In this document: positions 25,996 to 34,045 of the stretch, in pieces
Numbering within the stretch: the stretch's first letter is position 1
Layout of the letters: each line of letters starts with the position of its first letter
Source of the DNA: Candidatus Oscillibacter pullicola
GTDB taxonomy: Bacteria; Bacillota; Clostridia; Oscillospirales; Oscillospiraceae
Direction: 5' to 3'
NCBI GenBank assembly: GCA_019118935.1
Contig: DWXY01000042.1
Location: forward strand, 1 to 59,085
Length of the DNA: 59,085 bases
Made by a program: the position numbers and the translations under genes
Notes under the pieces: generated by a model
What the model was told of the DNA's origin: nothing
The model's input: the letters and a program-made list of their open reading frames with translations, nothing else
Database searches by the model: none

Positions 25996-26868
25996 TCAGA
26001 TAATTGCCTCCACGTATTCCTTCGCGTCGAAGGGCTTCAGGTCGTCCAGGCCCTCGCCCACACCGGCCAGCTTCACCGGCACGCCCAGCTCCTTGGCGAT
26101 GGCGATGACGATGCCGCCCTTGGCCGTGCCGTCCAGCTTCGTCAGCACGATGCCGGTGAGGCCCGCGGCCTCCTTGAACTGGCGGGCCTGGATCAGGCCG
26201 TTCTGCCCGGTGGTGGCGTCCAGCACCAGCAGCGTCTCCCGTGCGGCGCCGGGGCATTCCCGGTCGATGATCTTGGAGAGCTTGGCAAGCTCCGCCATCA
26301 GGTTGGCCTTGTTGTGGAGGCGGCCGGCGGTGTCGCACAGCACCACATCCACTCCTCTTGCCTTGGCGGCCTGCAGGGCGTCGAACAGCACCGCGCCGGG
26401 GTCAGCCCCCTCGTGCTGGCGCACCAGCTCGCAGCCGGCCCGCTCCGCCCAGATCTGCAGCTGGTCCGCCGCTGCGGCCCGGAAGGTGTCCGCCGCGCAG
26501 AAGAGCACCCGCTTGCCCTCGCTTTTCAGCTGATAGCCCAGTTTGCCGATGGACGTGGTCTTGCCCACGCCGTTGACGCCGATGAACAGCACCACGGCAG
26601 GCCGGGTCGAGAGATCCAGCTCCGTGCCGCCCACGTCCATCTCCTCCGCCAGAATGTCCCGGAGGGCGGCCTTGACCGCCTCCTGGTCCTGGAGCTTCTC
26701 CTTCCGGACCCGGGTGCGGAGTTTTTCCACGGCGTCCAGCGCCGTGTCCATGCCTAGGTCCGCCAGGATCAGCGTCTCCTCCAGCTCCTCAAAAAAGGCC
26801 TCGTCGGCCTCGGAAAAGCCGGAGAACAGGTTGGTTGTGATTTTTTTCAGCTTGTCAAAAAAGCCCAT
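25996..26868 (-). CDS. ftsY: Signal recognition particle receptor FtsY
   Basis: 290 residues, the short Firmicute form without a long acidic A domain. The N domain is helical (1-85); the G domain has GVNGVGKTTS (97-106), VVLCDTAGRLHNK and TKLDGTAKGG, then GVGEGLDDLKPF. FtsY docks SRP-ribosome complexes at the membrane. Its neighbour smc, separated by two small genes, is the usual Firmicute order (smc then ftsY). Confidence 0.97.
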   Translation of the reverse strand: MGFFDKLKKITTNLFSGFSEADEAFFEELEETLILADLGMDTALDAVEKLRTRVRKEKLQDQEAVKAALRDILAEEMDVGGTELDLSTRPAVVLFIGVNGVGKTTSIGKLGYQLKSEGKRVLFCAADTFRAAAADQLQIWAERAGCELVRQHEGADPGAVLFDALQAAKARGVDVVLCDTAGRLHNKANLMAELAKLSKIIDRECPGAARETLLVLDATTGQNGLIQARQFKEAAGLTGIVLTKLDGTAKGGIVIAIAKELGVPVKLAGVGEGLDDLKPFDAKEYVEAII

Positions 26869-26889
26869 GGTATCCTCCCGAATCAGAAA

Positions 26890-27141
26890 TCAGCGCCAGA
26901 GGGGCTTATCCCAGTCCAGCCTGTTTCCGCAGTATTTGCAGTATTCGCCGGGAAAAATGGGTAGATGTGCCCCGCACTCCGGGCAGCGGATCGCGAACAG
27001 CTGGATCGCAAGGCCCGCCGCCAGCAGCAGTCCCCCGATCACGCCCGCTTCCGGCACAAATACGGTCCTGCTGAGGAACATCAGAACAAATCCCGGGACC
27101 AGCAGGATAACGCTCAGGGTCATCCATCTGCGCAGTGTCAT
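26890..27141 (-). CDS. Small membrane protein with C-terminal zinc ribbon
   Basis: 83 residues with AGGAGG before the ATG. Two hydrophobic helices (about 6-27 and 31-50) are followed by CPECGAHLPIFPGEYCKYCG, a four-Cys zinc ribbon on the cytoplasmic side. Function unknown. It shares its plan with the next gene at 27190, which suggests an old duplication. Confidence 0.8.
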   Translation of the reverse strand: MTLRRWMTLSVILLVPGFVLMFLSRTVFVPEAGVIGGLLLAAGLAIQLFAIRCPECGAHLPIFPGEYCKYCGNRLDWDKPLWR

Positions 27142-27189
27142 GAGATCGTCCTCCTAATCGCTTCCAATCCTTTTCCGCCGGGTCGCCGT

Positions 27190-27408
27190 TCACTCCACTT
27201 TCTTCCCGCAGTAGGGACAGGTCTTGTCCGGCCGGAGCTCCCGGACGGACTTCCCGCAGTGGGGGCAGCGCAGCAGCCGCCACACCAGCCCCAGATCCAA
27301 AAAGAAAATCAGCAGCCCTGCGTAGGTCATCCATCCGCCCCGGAAGATGAGGAGGCCTGCCAGCAGGCCCACCCAGATGATCAGTATCTGTTTATGCTTG
27401 CGCTTCAT
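27190..27408 (-). CDS. Small membrane protein with C-terminal zinc ribbon
   Basis: 72 residues: two hydrophobic helices (about 7-22 and 26-46) then CPHCGKSVRELRPDKTCPYCG. The ribosome binding site AAGGAGCG begins at the TAA that closes the duplicated smc tail upstream, so before the duplication this gene probably followed smc directly. Function unknown. Confidence 0.8.
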   Translation of the reverse strand: MKRKHKQILIIWVGLLAGLLIFRGGWMTYAGLLIFFLDLGLVWRLLRCPHCGKSVRELRPDKTCPYCGKKVE

Positions 27409-27424
27409 GGATTCCGCTCCTTAT

Positions 27425-27497
27425 TTGATCTTCAGTTCTTTCGCCATGTCGTTCAGGTTGATGGTCAGGATCTTGCTCACGCCCTGCTCCTGCATGG
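27425..27497 (-). repeat. Duplicate of the smc 3' end (outer copy)
   Basis: 73 bp identical at 71 positions to 27635-27707 inside smc (differences at 27451 and 27487). It still encodes the last residues MQEQGVSKILTINLNDMAKE and onward to a TAA at 27421-27423, but has no start of its own and is separated from smc by the smc stop and the structured repeat. Confidence 0.9.
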
Positions 27498-27499
27498 CG

Positions 27500-27611
27500 G
27501 CGTCGTCGCAGGCTCCGCATCCCTCGTTCCGGCCTCCCGGCCGGAACTCGCTCTCTCCGCTGCTCCTCCTTTTCCCACCGAAACCGCTTCGCTGGGTTTC
27601 GGCGGGAGCCC
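27500..27611 (+). repeat. Structured intergenic repeat, copy B
   Basis: On the plus strand: GCGTCGTCGCA (27500-27510), hairpin 1 (27526-27534 with 27539-27547, perfect 9 bp GTTCCGGCC), pyrimidine tail ending CCCAC, hairpin 2 (27578-27585 with 27595-27602, CCGAAACC/GGTTTCGG), then CGGGAGCCC. It lies exactly between the two copies of the smc 3' end. Confidence 0.75.
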
Positions 27612-27617
27612 TGGGGC

Positions 27618-27714
27618 GGCGTCACCATGCTCACTTGATCTTCAGTTCTTTCGCCATGTCATTCAGGTTGATGGTCAGGATCTTGCTCACGCCCTGTTCC
27701 TGCATGGTGACGCC
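27618..27714. repeat. 13-bp perfect inverted repeat flanking the end of smc
   Basis: GGCGTCACCATGC (27618-27630) just past the smc stop is the exact reverse complement of GCATGGTGACGCC (27702-27714) inside smc. The arms bracket the inner copy of the duplicated 73 bp. This looks like a trace of the event that made the duplication. Confidence 0.8.
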
Positions 27715-30700
27715 GTAGAGGACGTCGGCCTCCTCCATGGTGCCCCGGCGGTGGGTGATGACGATGAACTGGGTCCGGCCTGCCAGCGTCCGCATATAGC
27801 GGGCGTAGCGGGTGACGTTGGCGTCATCCAGGGCCGCCTCGATCTCGTCCATCACGCAGAAGGGCGTGGGATGGACTTTCAGAATGGAGAAATACAGGGC
27901 GATGGCCACAAAGGCCTTCTCGCCGCCGGACAGCAGGGAGATGGTCTTGAGGGTCTTTCCCGGCGGCTGGGCCTTGATCTCAATGCCGCAGCCCAGGATG
28001 TCCTCCTCGTCCTCCAGCTCCAGTCTGGCCGTGCCTCCGCCGAAGAGCTCCTGGAAGGTGGTCTGGAAGCTCTCGGACAGCAGCTTGAACTGCTCGGCGA
28101 AGATCTTGGTCATCTCCTCCGTGATCTCGCCGATGATGTTCTCCAGCTCGCCCTTGGCCTTCTCCACATCGTTGCGCTGGTCCGTCAGGTAGGTGTAGCG
28201 GGTGTTCACCCGCTGGAACTCGTCGATGGCGCCGATGTTGGGGGTCCCCAGGGCGGCGATGTCCCGCTTCAGCTCCCCGATCCGCCGGTTGGCCTTTGGC
28301 ACGCTCTCCAGCTCGATCCGCTGTGCCTGGGCGTCGGAGTGGGAGAGCTCGTAGTGTTCCCACAGCCGGTCCAGGATCTGCTTTTCCTCCATGGCGGAGG
28401 TGGCCCGCTTCTGGTCCAGCTTGGCCACCGCCCGCTCCAGGTTCAGCAGGTTCTCGTTCATCTCCTGGCCCGCCCGGTTCTTGGCGGTCCGCTCCGCCTC
28501 CAGGGCGTTCTTCTCCTCTGTGATGGCGGCCAGCCGCTGCCGGAAGGCCGCGCCCCGGCCCGCCAGCTCCTCCAGCGCCGTCTGCAATCCGGCGATCTCT
28601 TCCTCCGCGGCGGCGATGTTCCGGCGGTAGGTCTCCGCCATCTGCTCCTTCTGCTCCCGGTCACCGGAGAGATCCGCGCACAGCGCCCGCAGGTCCGCGG
28701 CGCTGCGGACCGTGGCCTCCCGCTCGGCGGCCAGGGCAGCCAGATCGCTCTTCCTGCCGCTGATCTCCTCCGCCAGGGCGCCGGATTTCTCCAGCAGCTC
28801 CGACTGGCCGGAGAGAGCCGCCTCCGCCTGGGCCCGCGCTTCCGCGGCGGCGGATTCCTGCCGGTCGATCTCCGCCTGGGCGGCGGCGGACCGGGTGTCG
28901 TTGTCCGTCAGCCGTCCGGCCAGGCTCTCCAGCTCGCCGGTGAGGTTCTCCACGCTCTCCTCCAGAGAGCGCAGCAGGAGGTCATATTGGCCCTTGATGC
29001 CCTCCAGCCGCAGGACCTCGTCCTCCGCCTGGCGGCGCTGGGCCTCCGCGGTCTCCAGCTCGTACTGGGCGGCGGCCAGCTCCCGGGCGGTGTCCTCCTC
29101 CGCCTGCTTTGCCTCCGCCAGCTTCGCCTGCATGGCGGCGGACCGGGCGGTGAGCTGCTCCAGCTCCGCGGACCGGCTCAGCACGCCGGCGGACCGGCTG
29201 GTGCTGCCGCCGGTCATGGAACCGCCCCGGTTGATGACCTGGCCGTCCAGCGTCACGATCCGGAAGGCGTTGCGGTACTTCCGGGCCATGGCGATGCCGC
29301 AGTCCAGGTCCTCCACCACCACAGTGCGGCCCAGCAGGTTGTAGACAATGTTCCGGTACGCGGGGTCGAAGGTCACCAACCGGGACCCCAGGCCCACGAA
29401 ACCGAATTCGTTCTCCACGCCCTTTTCCCGGAGCTCGTCGCCCCGGATGGCGGTGAGGGGCAGGAATGTGGCCCGGCCGGCGTCCCGCTGTTTCAGGTAG
29501 CTGATGGCGGCCTTGGCGTCCTCTTCCCGGTCCACCACGATGTTCTGCAATCCCGCCCCCAGGGCAATCTCGATGGCCAGGGAGTACTTGCCGTCGGTCT
29601 TCACCAGATTGGCCACCGGGCCATGGATGCCCCGCAGGCCGCTCTGGGCGCGACAGACGAACTTGACCGCCTTGGAGAAGCCCTCGTACTCCTTTTCCAT
29701 CTCCGCCAGCAGGCGGCGGCGGTTCTCCAGCGCCCCCGCGTCCATGGTCAGCTGGACCCGCCGCTCCGCGGCGGCGGCGGCCTTCTTCTTCCGCTCCTCC
29801 ATCCGCAGGCTGTGGCCCGCGATGATGTTGGCGGCGGCCTCCGCCTCGTCCCTGGCATCCTCCAGGGCGCGGCGGTTCTCCCGCGCCTCCTGCCGGGCGG
29901 ACTGGAGCTGCTCCTCCGCAGCGCCCCTGTCCCGCTCTGCGGCCTCCCGCCGCTCCTGGATCTGGTCCTTCTCCGCGGCGGCGGCGGCCAGTTCCGCCCG
30001 CGCGTCCGCGGCAGCGGCCACGGCGATGGCCTCCTGTGCCCGCAGGCGCGCCGCCTCGTTCTGGGCGCCGCCGGCCTGTTCCGCCATGGCCTGGGCGGTC
30101 TCCAGCAGGGCGGCCAGCGCACCGTTCAGCTCCCCGATCCGCCGGTCGATCTCCGCCACCCGGGCTTCCTGCTCCTCCGCCTGCTTCGCAAGGCCGCCGG
30201 AGCGGCTCTCCGCCTCTGCCAGCTCCGCCTCCGCCCGCTGGATGTTCTCCCGGTTGTGGGCGATGGTGCTCTCCAGCACGGCGGCAGCGGACTCCTTCTC
30301 CTTGATCCGGTCCTCCAGAGCGGCGGACTCTGTCCGGACCCGCTCAGCCTCCATGTCCTTCTCCCGCATCCGCTCACTGTACCGCTCCCCCTCGGCATAG
30401 AGGGCATCCAGAGCGGCGCGGGCCTCGTCCCGCTGGGCTTCTGCGGCGTGGAAGTCCGCCTCCAGCTTCCGGGCGCCCGCCTTCAGGGCGTCCAGATTCT
30501 CCAGCCAGACGGAGATCTCCAGAAGGCGCAGCTCATCCCGGAGCACCAGATACTTCCTGGCCTTCTCCGCCTGCTCCCGCAGGGGCTCCACCTGGAGCTC
30601 CAGCTCGGCGATCTTGTCGTTGATGCGGACCAGATTCTCCTCCGTCCGCTCCAGCTTCCGCTCCGCCTCCTCCTTCCGGTGGCGGAACTTGGAGATGCCG

Positions 30701-31197
30701 GCGGCCTCCTCGAAGATCTCCCGCCGCTCCCCGCTCTTGGCGGAGAGGATCTCATCGATCTTGCCCTGGCCGATGATGGAGTAGCCCTCCCGGCCCATGC
30801 CGGTGTCCAGGAACAGCTCCGTCAAGTCCTTCAGCCGGACGGACTGGCGGTTGATGTAGTATTCGCTTTCGCCGCTGCGGTAATAGCGGCGGGTGACGGA
30901 CACCTCGCTCTCCTCCATGGTGGGGAAGATGTGCTCCGTGTTGTCCAGCACCAGGGTCACCTGGGCAAACCCCACCTGGCTGCGCTTCTCCGTGCCGCCG
31001 AAAATCACGTCCTCCATCTTGGCGCCCCGGAGGCCCTTGACGCTCTGCTCCCCCATCACCCACCGGATGGCGTCGGAGATATTGGACTTGCCGGAGCCGT
31101 TGGGGCCCACGATGGCGGTGATATCCTCGCCGAAATTCAGGACCGTCTTGTCCGGAAAGGACTTGAACCCCTGAATCTCCAATGCCTTTAAATACAC
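27631..31197 (-). CDS. smc: Chromosome segregation protein SMC
   Basis: 1188 residues, family length. Walker A GPNGSGKSNI (31-40) in the N-terminal head, two long coiled coils rich in Ala/Glu/Arg, a hinge at about 510-660 containing GLRGIHGPVANLVKTD and a Gly-rich GGSMTGG segment, and the C-terminal head with signature LLSGGEKAFVAIAL and Walker B FCVMDEIEAALDD. It forms the condensin core with ScpA/ScpB. The final codons up to TGA at 27631 come from the inner copy of a 73-bp duplication, so the protein end is restored. Followed by two zinc-ribbon genes and ftsY. Confidence 0.98.
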   Translation of the reverse strand: MYLKALEIQGFKSFPDKTVLNFGEDITAIVGPNGSGKSNISDAIRWVMGEQSVKGLRGAKMEDVIFGGTEKRSQVGFAQVTLVLDNTEHIFPTMEESEVSVTRRYYRSGESEYYINRQSVRLKDLTELFLDTGMGREGYSIIGQGKIDEILSAKSGERREIFEEAAGISKFRHRKEEAERKLERTEENLVRINDKIAELELQVEPLREQAEKARKYLVLRDELRLLEISVWLENLDALKAGARKLEADFHAAEAQRDEARAALDALYAEGERYSERMREKDMEAERVRTESAALEDRIKEKESAAAVLESTIAHNRENIQRAEAELAEAESRSGGLAKQAEEQEARVAEIDRRIGELNGALAALLETAQAMAEQAGGAQNEAARLRAQEAIAVAAAADARAELAAAAAEKDQIQERREAAERDRGAAEEQLQSARQEARENRRALEDARDEAEAAANIIAGHSLRMEERKKKAAAAAERRVQLTMDAGALENRRRLLAEMEKEYEGFSKAVKFVCRAQSGLRGIHGPVANLVKTDGKYSLAIEIALGAGLQNIVVDREEDAKAAISYLKQRDAGRATFLPLTAIRGDELREKGVENEFGFVGLGSRLVTFDPAYRNIVYNLLGRTVVVEDLDCGIAMARKYRNAFRIVTLDGQVINRGGSMTGGSTSRSAGVLSRSAELEQLTARSAAMQAKLAEAKQAEEDTARELAAAQYELETAEAQRRQAEDEVLRLEGIKGQYDLLLRSLEESVENLTGELESLAGRLTDNDTRSAAAQAEIDRQESAAAEARAQAEAALSGQSELLEKSGALAEEISGRKSDLAALAAEREATVRSAADLRALCADLSGDREQKEQMAETYRRNIAAAEEEIAGLQTALEELAGRGAAFRQRLAAITEEKNALEAERTAKNRAGQEMNENLLNLERAVAKLDQKRATSAMEEKQILDRLWEHYELSHSDAQAQRIELESVPKANRRIGELKRDIAALGTPNIGAIDEFQRVNTRYTYLTDQRNDVEKAKGELENIIGEITEEMTKIFAEQFKLLSESFQTTFQELFGGGTARLELEDEEDILGCGIEIKAQPPGKTLKTISLLSGGEKAFVAIALYFSILKVHPTPFCVMDEIEAALDDANVTRYARYMRTLAGRTQFIVITHRRGTMEEADVLYGVTMQEQGVSKILTINLNDMAKELKIK

Positions 31198-31247
31198 GTT
31201 TTCACCTCGTTCGGCCCTGCGGCCGGATCACATACTATAACTAGTAT

Positions 31248-31276
31248 AGTATAGCAAAGCCATTCCCCTATTTCAA
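31248..31276 (-). promoter_or_regulatory. Promoter of the smc-ftsY unit
   Basis: Minus strand: TTGAAA (31271-31276), 17-nt spacer, TATACT (31248-31253), about 50 nt before the smc start. A further TATACT-like repeat follows immediately. Confidence 0.75.
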
Positions 31277-31399
31277 GGAAAAATCTCCGGGTTCGGCGGC
31301 TCCCGCCGGAGAGGGGGCCGTTATCCTCGAAACAGATCTCGCTTTTTCCTTTTTCTCGTGTTATTCTTTTAAAAAAACAACGAGTAGAGGAGGGAGTCC

Positions 31400-31636
31400 G
31401 TGCGAGAAAAAAGTCCCCGGCTGATCGTGACCTTTCACACCACTGCCGGGGCCATCGCCACAGAGCAGCTCTGCCGCCGCCTGGGGCTGGAGGGCAAACT
31501 GATCTCCGTCCCCCGGCGCATCACCTCCGACTGCGGCATGGCCTGGTCCGCGCCGCCGGAGCTGTGGGAGATCCTGGAGACCCGGCTGGAAGAGGCCGGG
31601 ATCGAGACGGCCGGTTTCTATGAGCTGCTACTGTGA
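31400..31636 (+). CDS. DUF3343 protein, selenium/sulfur-carrier type
   Basis: 78 residues from a GTG start with GGAGGGAG upstream. It is a single small alpha/beta domain (LIVTFHTTAGAIATEQLCRRLGLEGKLISVPRRITSDCGMAW) with a conserved Cys in SDCGMAW, matching DUF3343. Such genes are found beside YedE and TusA/YedF genes linked to selenium handling. Here it is the first of that trio, 41 bp before yedE. A role as a selenium or sulfur acceptor is inferred from context. Confidence 0.85.
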   Translation: MREKSPRLIVTFHTTAGAIATEQLCRRLGLEGKLISVPRRITSDCGMAWSAPPELWEILETRLEEAGIETAGFYELLL

Positions 31637-31677
31637 CGATTTTCATCCCAGCGTCGAAGAGAGTGAGGAGTGTATTT

Positions 31678-32793
31678 ATGAGAGAAAAGAGTTGGTTTCG
31701 GGAATACGGATTGATCCTGGCTACGGGCGTGGCCGTGGGCATTGCCGCCCTGGTCCTTACCGCCTCCGGCAACCCCAAGAACATGGGCTTCTGCATCGCC
31801 TGCTTTCTGCGGGACATCGCCGGCGCCCTGGGGCTCCACAGCGCCGCCAATGTGCAGTACATCCGGCCGGAGATCATCGGCATCGTGCTGGGTGCCACAG
31901 CGGCGGCCCTGGCCGCCAGGGAGTTCCGGGCAAAGGCCGGTTCCTCCCCCGCCTGCCGGTTTGTGCTGGGGATGTTCGTGATGATCGGCGCCCTGGTGTT
32001 TCTGGGCTGCCCCCTGCGGATGGTCATCCGGCTGGGCGGCGGCGACCTGACTGCCGTTGCCGGTCTGGTGGGCTTCATTGCCGGTATCCTGGTGGGCGTG
32101 GTGTGTTTGAAGAAGGGGTTCTCCCTGGGCCGGGCCTATCCCGTCCGCATGGGCGAGGGGTTCGTCCTGCCGGGGATCCTGGTGGTGCTGCTGGCCCTGC
32201 TGCTGGCGGTGCCCGCGCTGCTGAAGTTCTCCGAGGCGGGCCCCGGTTCCATGCGGGCCTTCTGGGGGATCTCCCTGGCGGCCGGTCTGGTGGTTGGCGT
32301 GCTGGCCCAGCGGAGCCGGCTGTGCATGGCCGGCGGCATGCGGGACGCCCTGATGCTGCGGGACTTCAGGCTCCTCTCCGGCTTCCTGGCTATCTGGGTC
32401 ACGGTCACCATCGGCAATCTGGTCCTGGGGGCCTACAACCTCTCCGCCCTGTCCCAGCCCATCGCCCACAGCCAGTACCTCTGGTCCGCCCTGGGCATGG
32501 CCCTGGTGGGCTGGGGCTCCATCCTGCTGGGAGGCTGCCCCCTGCGGCAGCTGATCCTGGCAGGTGAGGGCAACGGCGACTCCGCCGTGACCGTCCTGGG
32601 CATGACCGTGGGCGCCGCTGTCTCCCACAACTTCGGTCTGGCCGGCGCGGCGGATTCGGTGGCGGAGGACGGCACCTATGTGGTCGGCGGCATCGGCACC
32701 GCCGGCATGGCGGCGGTGGCCATCGGATTCGTGGTGCTGCTGGCCATCACGGTGACCCATTTGCCGAAAGAGGAGGATGCATCGCGCGGTTGA
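31678..32793 (+). CDS. yedE: YedE-type putative selenium transporter
   Basis: 371 residues from the ATG at 31678 (GAGGAG site). About nine or ten hydrophobic helices. It has the two conserved Cys-containing repeats of the YeeE/YedE family, LGCPLRMVIRLGGGD and LGGCPLRQLILAGEG, and further Cys in GFCIACFLRD and RSRLCMAGGMRD, the residues thought to pass sulfur or selenium through the pore. Flanked by DUF3343 and TusA genes, the standard genomic signature of the selenium-linked branch. Substrate is inferred. Confidence 0.92.
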   Translation: MREKSWFREYGLILATGVAVGIAALVLTASGNPKNMGFCIACFLRDIAGALGLHSAANVQYIRPEIIGIVLGATAAALAAREFRAKAGSSPACRFVLGMFVMIGALVFLGCPLRMVIRLGGGDLTAVAGLVGFIAGILVGVVCLKKGFSLGRAYPVRMGEGFVLPGILVVLLALLLAVPALLKFSEAGPGSMRAFWGISLAAGLVVGVLAQRSRLCMAGGMRDALMLRDFRLLSGFLAIWVTVTIGNLVLGAYNLSALSQPIAHSQYLWSALGMALVGWGSILLGGCPLRQLILAGEGNGDSAVTVLGMTVGAAVSHNFGLAGAADSVAEDGTYVVGGIGTAGMAAVAIGFVVLLAITVTHLPKEEDASRG

Positions 32794-32878
32794 GTACACG
32801 ATGCATGAAAATCGCCCATCGCCTTGCCCCGACGGGCAACCGGCGATGACGGCAAATTCCCCCATTTCGCAGGGGGAA
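32777..32878 (+). ncRNA. Candidate structured RNA between yedE and tusA
   Basis: Three successive hairpins: ATGCATCG/CGATGCAT (32777-32784 with 32799-32806, spanning the yedE stop), a 13-bp stem with a 2-nt bulge (32817-32829 with 32834-32848), and TTCCCCC/GGGGGAA (32857-32863 with 32872-32878) just before the tusA ribosome binding site. It may be an RNA processing or regulatory element in this operon; no known riboswitch class is recognised. Confidence 0.4.
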
Positions 32879-32923
32879 AATTTTGGATCAGTGCCGCATA
32901 TCGCGGTGAAAGGGGAATTTGAT

Positions 32924-33124
32924 ATGGTAGATACCCGCGGATACATCTGCCCCACCCCGGTGCTGATGGTGCAGAAGGCCCTGAAGGACCGGCCCGCCAC
33001 GGTGGAAGTCCTGGCGGAGGCCGGCGCGGCGGTGGAGAACATCACCCGCTTCGCCCACTCCCAGGGCTATCAGGTCAGCAAGACGGCGGACGGGCCGGAC
33101 TACAAACTGACTCTGACGAAATAA
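32924..33124 (+). CDS. TusA/SirA-like sulfurtransferase domain protein
   Basis: 66 residues from the ATG at 32924 (AAAGGGGA site). The TusA hallmark is present: GYICPTPVLMVQKAL, with the persulfide-forming Cys in CPxP. The C terminus FAHSQGYQVSKTADGPDYKLTLTK is typical. It corresponds to the N-terminal half of YedF, the DsrE-like half being absent. With YedE it should carry sulfur or selenium as Cys-persulfide or selenide. Confidence 0.9.
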   Translation: MVDTRGYICPTPVLMVQKALKDRPATVEVLAEAGAAVENITRFAHSQGYQVSKTADGPDYKLTLTK

Positions 33125-33128
33125 AGGA

Positions 33129-33158
33129 CAGGCGGGGAGCCCATAGGCTCCCCGCCTG
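33129..33158 (+). terminator. Terminator of the yedE-tusA unit
   Basis: A perfect 13-bp stem (33129-33141 with 33146-33158), loop CATA, then CCGCTTTTT. It lies between convergent genes and may serve both. Confidence 0.85.
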
Positions 33159-33185
33159 CCGCTTTTTCTGTCTCGAGGTTCGAGG

Positions 33186-33908
33186 TCAGGATGTCTCCCG
33201 CTTTCCTTTGGCCTCCTCGATCTGGCGGTAGAGGCACTGGAGTCCGTCGGAGAGACCGCCCACCTGATCGATGATGCCCAGGGACACCGCCTCCTCTCCG
33301 TAGACCACGCTGCCTACGTCGGCGGCCATATCGTCCTTTTTCAGCATCAGGGCCTGGAACTTCTGGGCCGTGATCTGGCTGTGGCTGGACACGAAGGCCA
33401 CGATCCGGTCCTGAAGACGCTGGAAGTAGTTGTAGGTCTGGGGGGCGGCGATGACCGTGCCGCTCATGCGGACCGGATGGATGGTCATGGCGGCGCTGGG
33501 GACGGCAAAGCTCCGCCGGGCAGCCACCGCCAGAGGCACGCCGATGGAATGGCTCCCCCCCAGGACGATGGAGACCGTGGGCTTCGTCATGCCGGCGATC
33601 AGCTCTGCGATGGCAAGGCCCGCCTCCACATCGCCGCCCACGGTGTTCAGCAAGAAGAGGACGCCGTCCACCTCGTCGCTCTCCTCCAGCTTGGCCAGCA
33701 GGGGCAGCACATGCTCGTACTTGGTGGTCTTGGCGCCGCTGGCGGCGGTGTTGTGGCCCTCGATCTGGCCGATGATGGTCATGCAGTACACGGAGCCGTG
33801 GGGCGTTTTGGTCAGGGCGGAGCCGAAGTCCACGATCTGCTGGGAGCCGTCCTTTCCGCTCTCGTCATTTTCCTCTGTGGTGTCCGCAGGTTTGGTGCGT
33901 TCTGTCAT
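33186..33908 (-). CDS. tepA: ClpP-family protease, TepA-like
   Basis: 240 residues. ClpP-fold features: FLLNTVGGDVEAGLAIAELI, the nucleophile Ser121 in GGSHSIG and His144 in TIHPVRMSG. The pattern and the hydrophilic N-terminal extension fit the translocation-enhancing protein TepA group of cytoplasmic ClpP-like proteases in Firmicutes rather than ClpP itself. No Clp ATPase gene is adjacent. Function inferred from family. Confidence 0.87.
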   Translation of the reverse strand: MTERTKPADTTEENDESGKDGSQQIVDFGSALTKTPHGSVYCMTIIGQIEGHNTAASGAKTTKYEHVLPLLAKLEESDEVDGVLFLLNTVGGDVEAGLAIAELIAGMTKPTVSIVLGGSHSIGVPLAVAARRSFAVPSAAMTIHPVRMSGTVIAAPQTYNYFQRLQDRIVAFVSSHSQITAQKFQALMLKKDDMAADVGSVVYGEEAVSLGIIDQVGGLSDGLQCLYRQIEEAKGKRETS

Positions 33909-34045
33909 GGTAAACCCTCCTTTTCCCCGGTATTCTCTGCAATTTTATGAAAAGTACACGCCGGACTTTCTTTTTGCCGGTTCCTGTGATATGATAGGGT
34001 ATCTGAATTTGGAAAATCTCCGGTTTTGAGACAGGAGGGGTTCTC

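Noticed and set aside
26965-31191. Plus-strand frame of about 1400 codons opposite smc
   Set aside because: Antisense shadow caused by the Ala/Glu/Arg-rich coiled-coil codons of smc; no start site and no domains.
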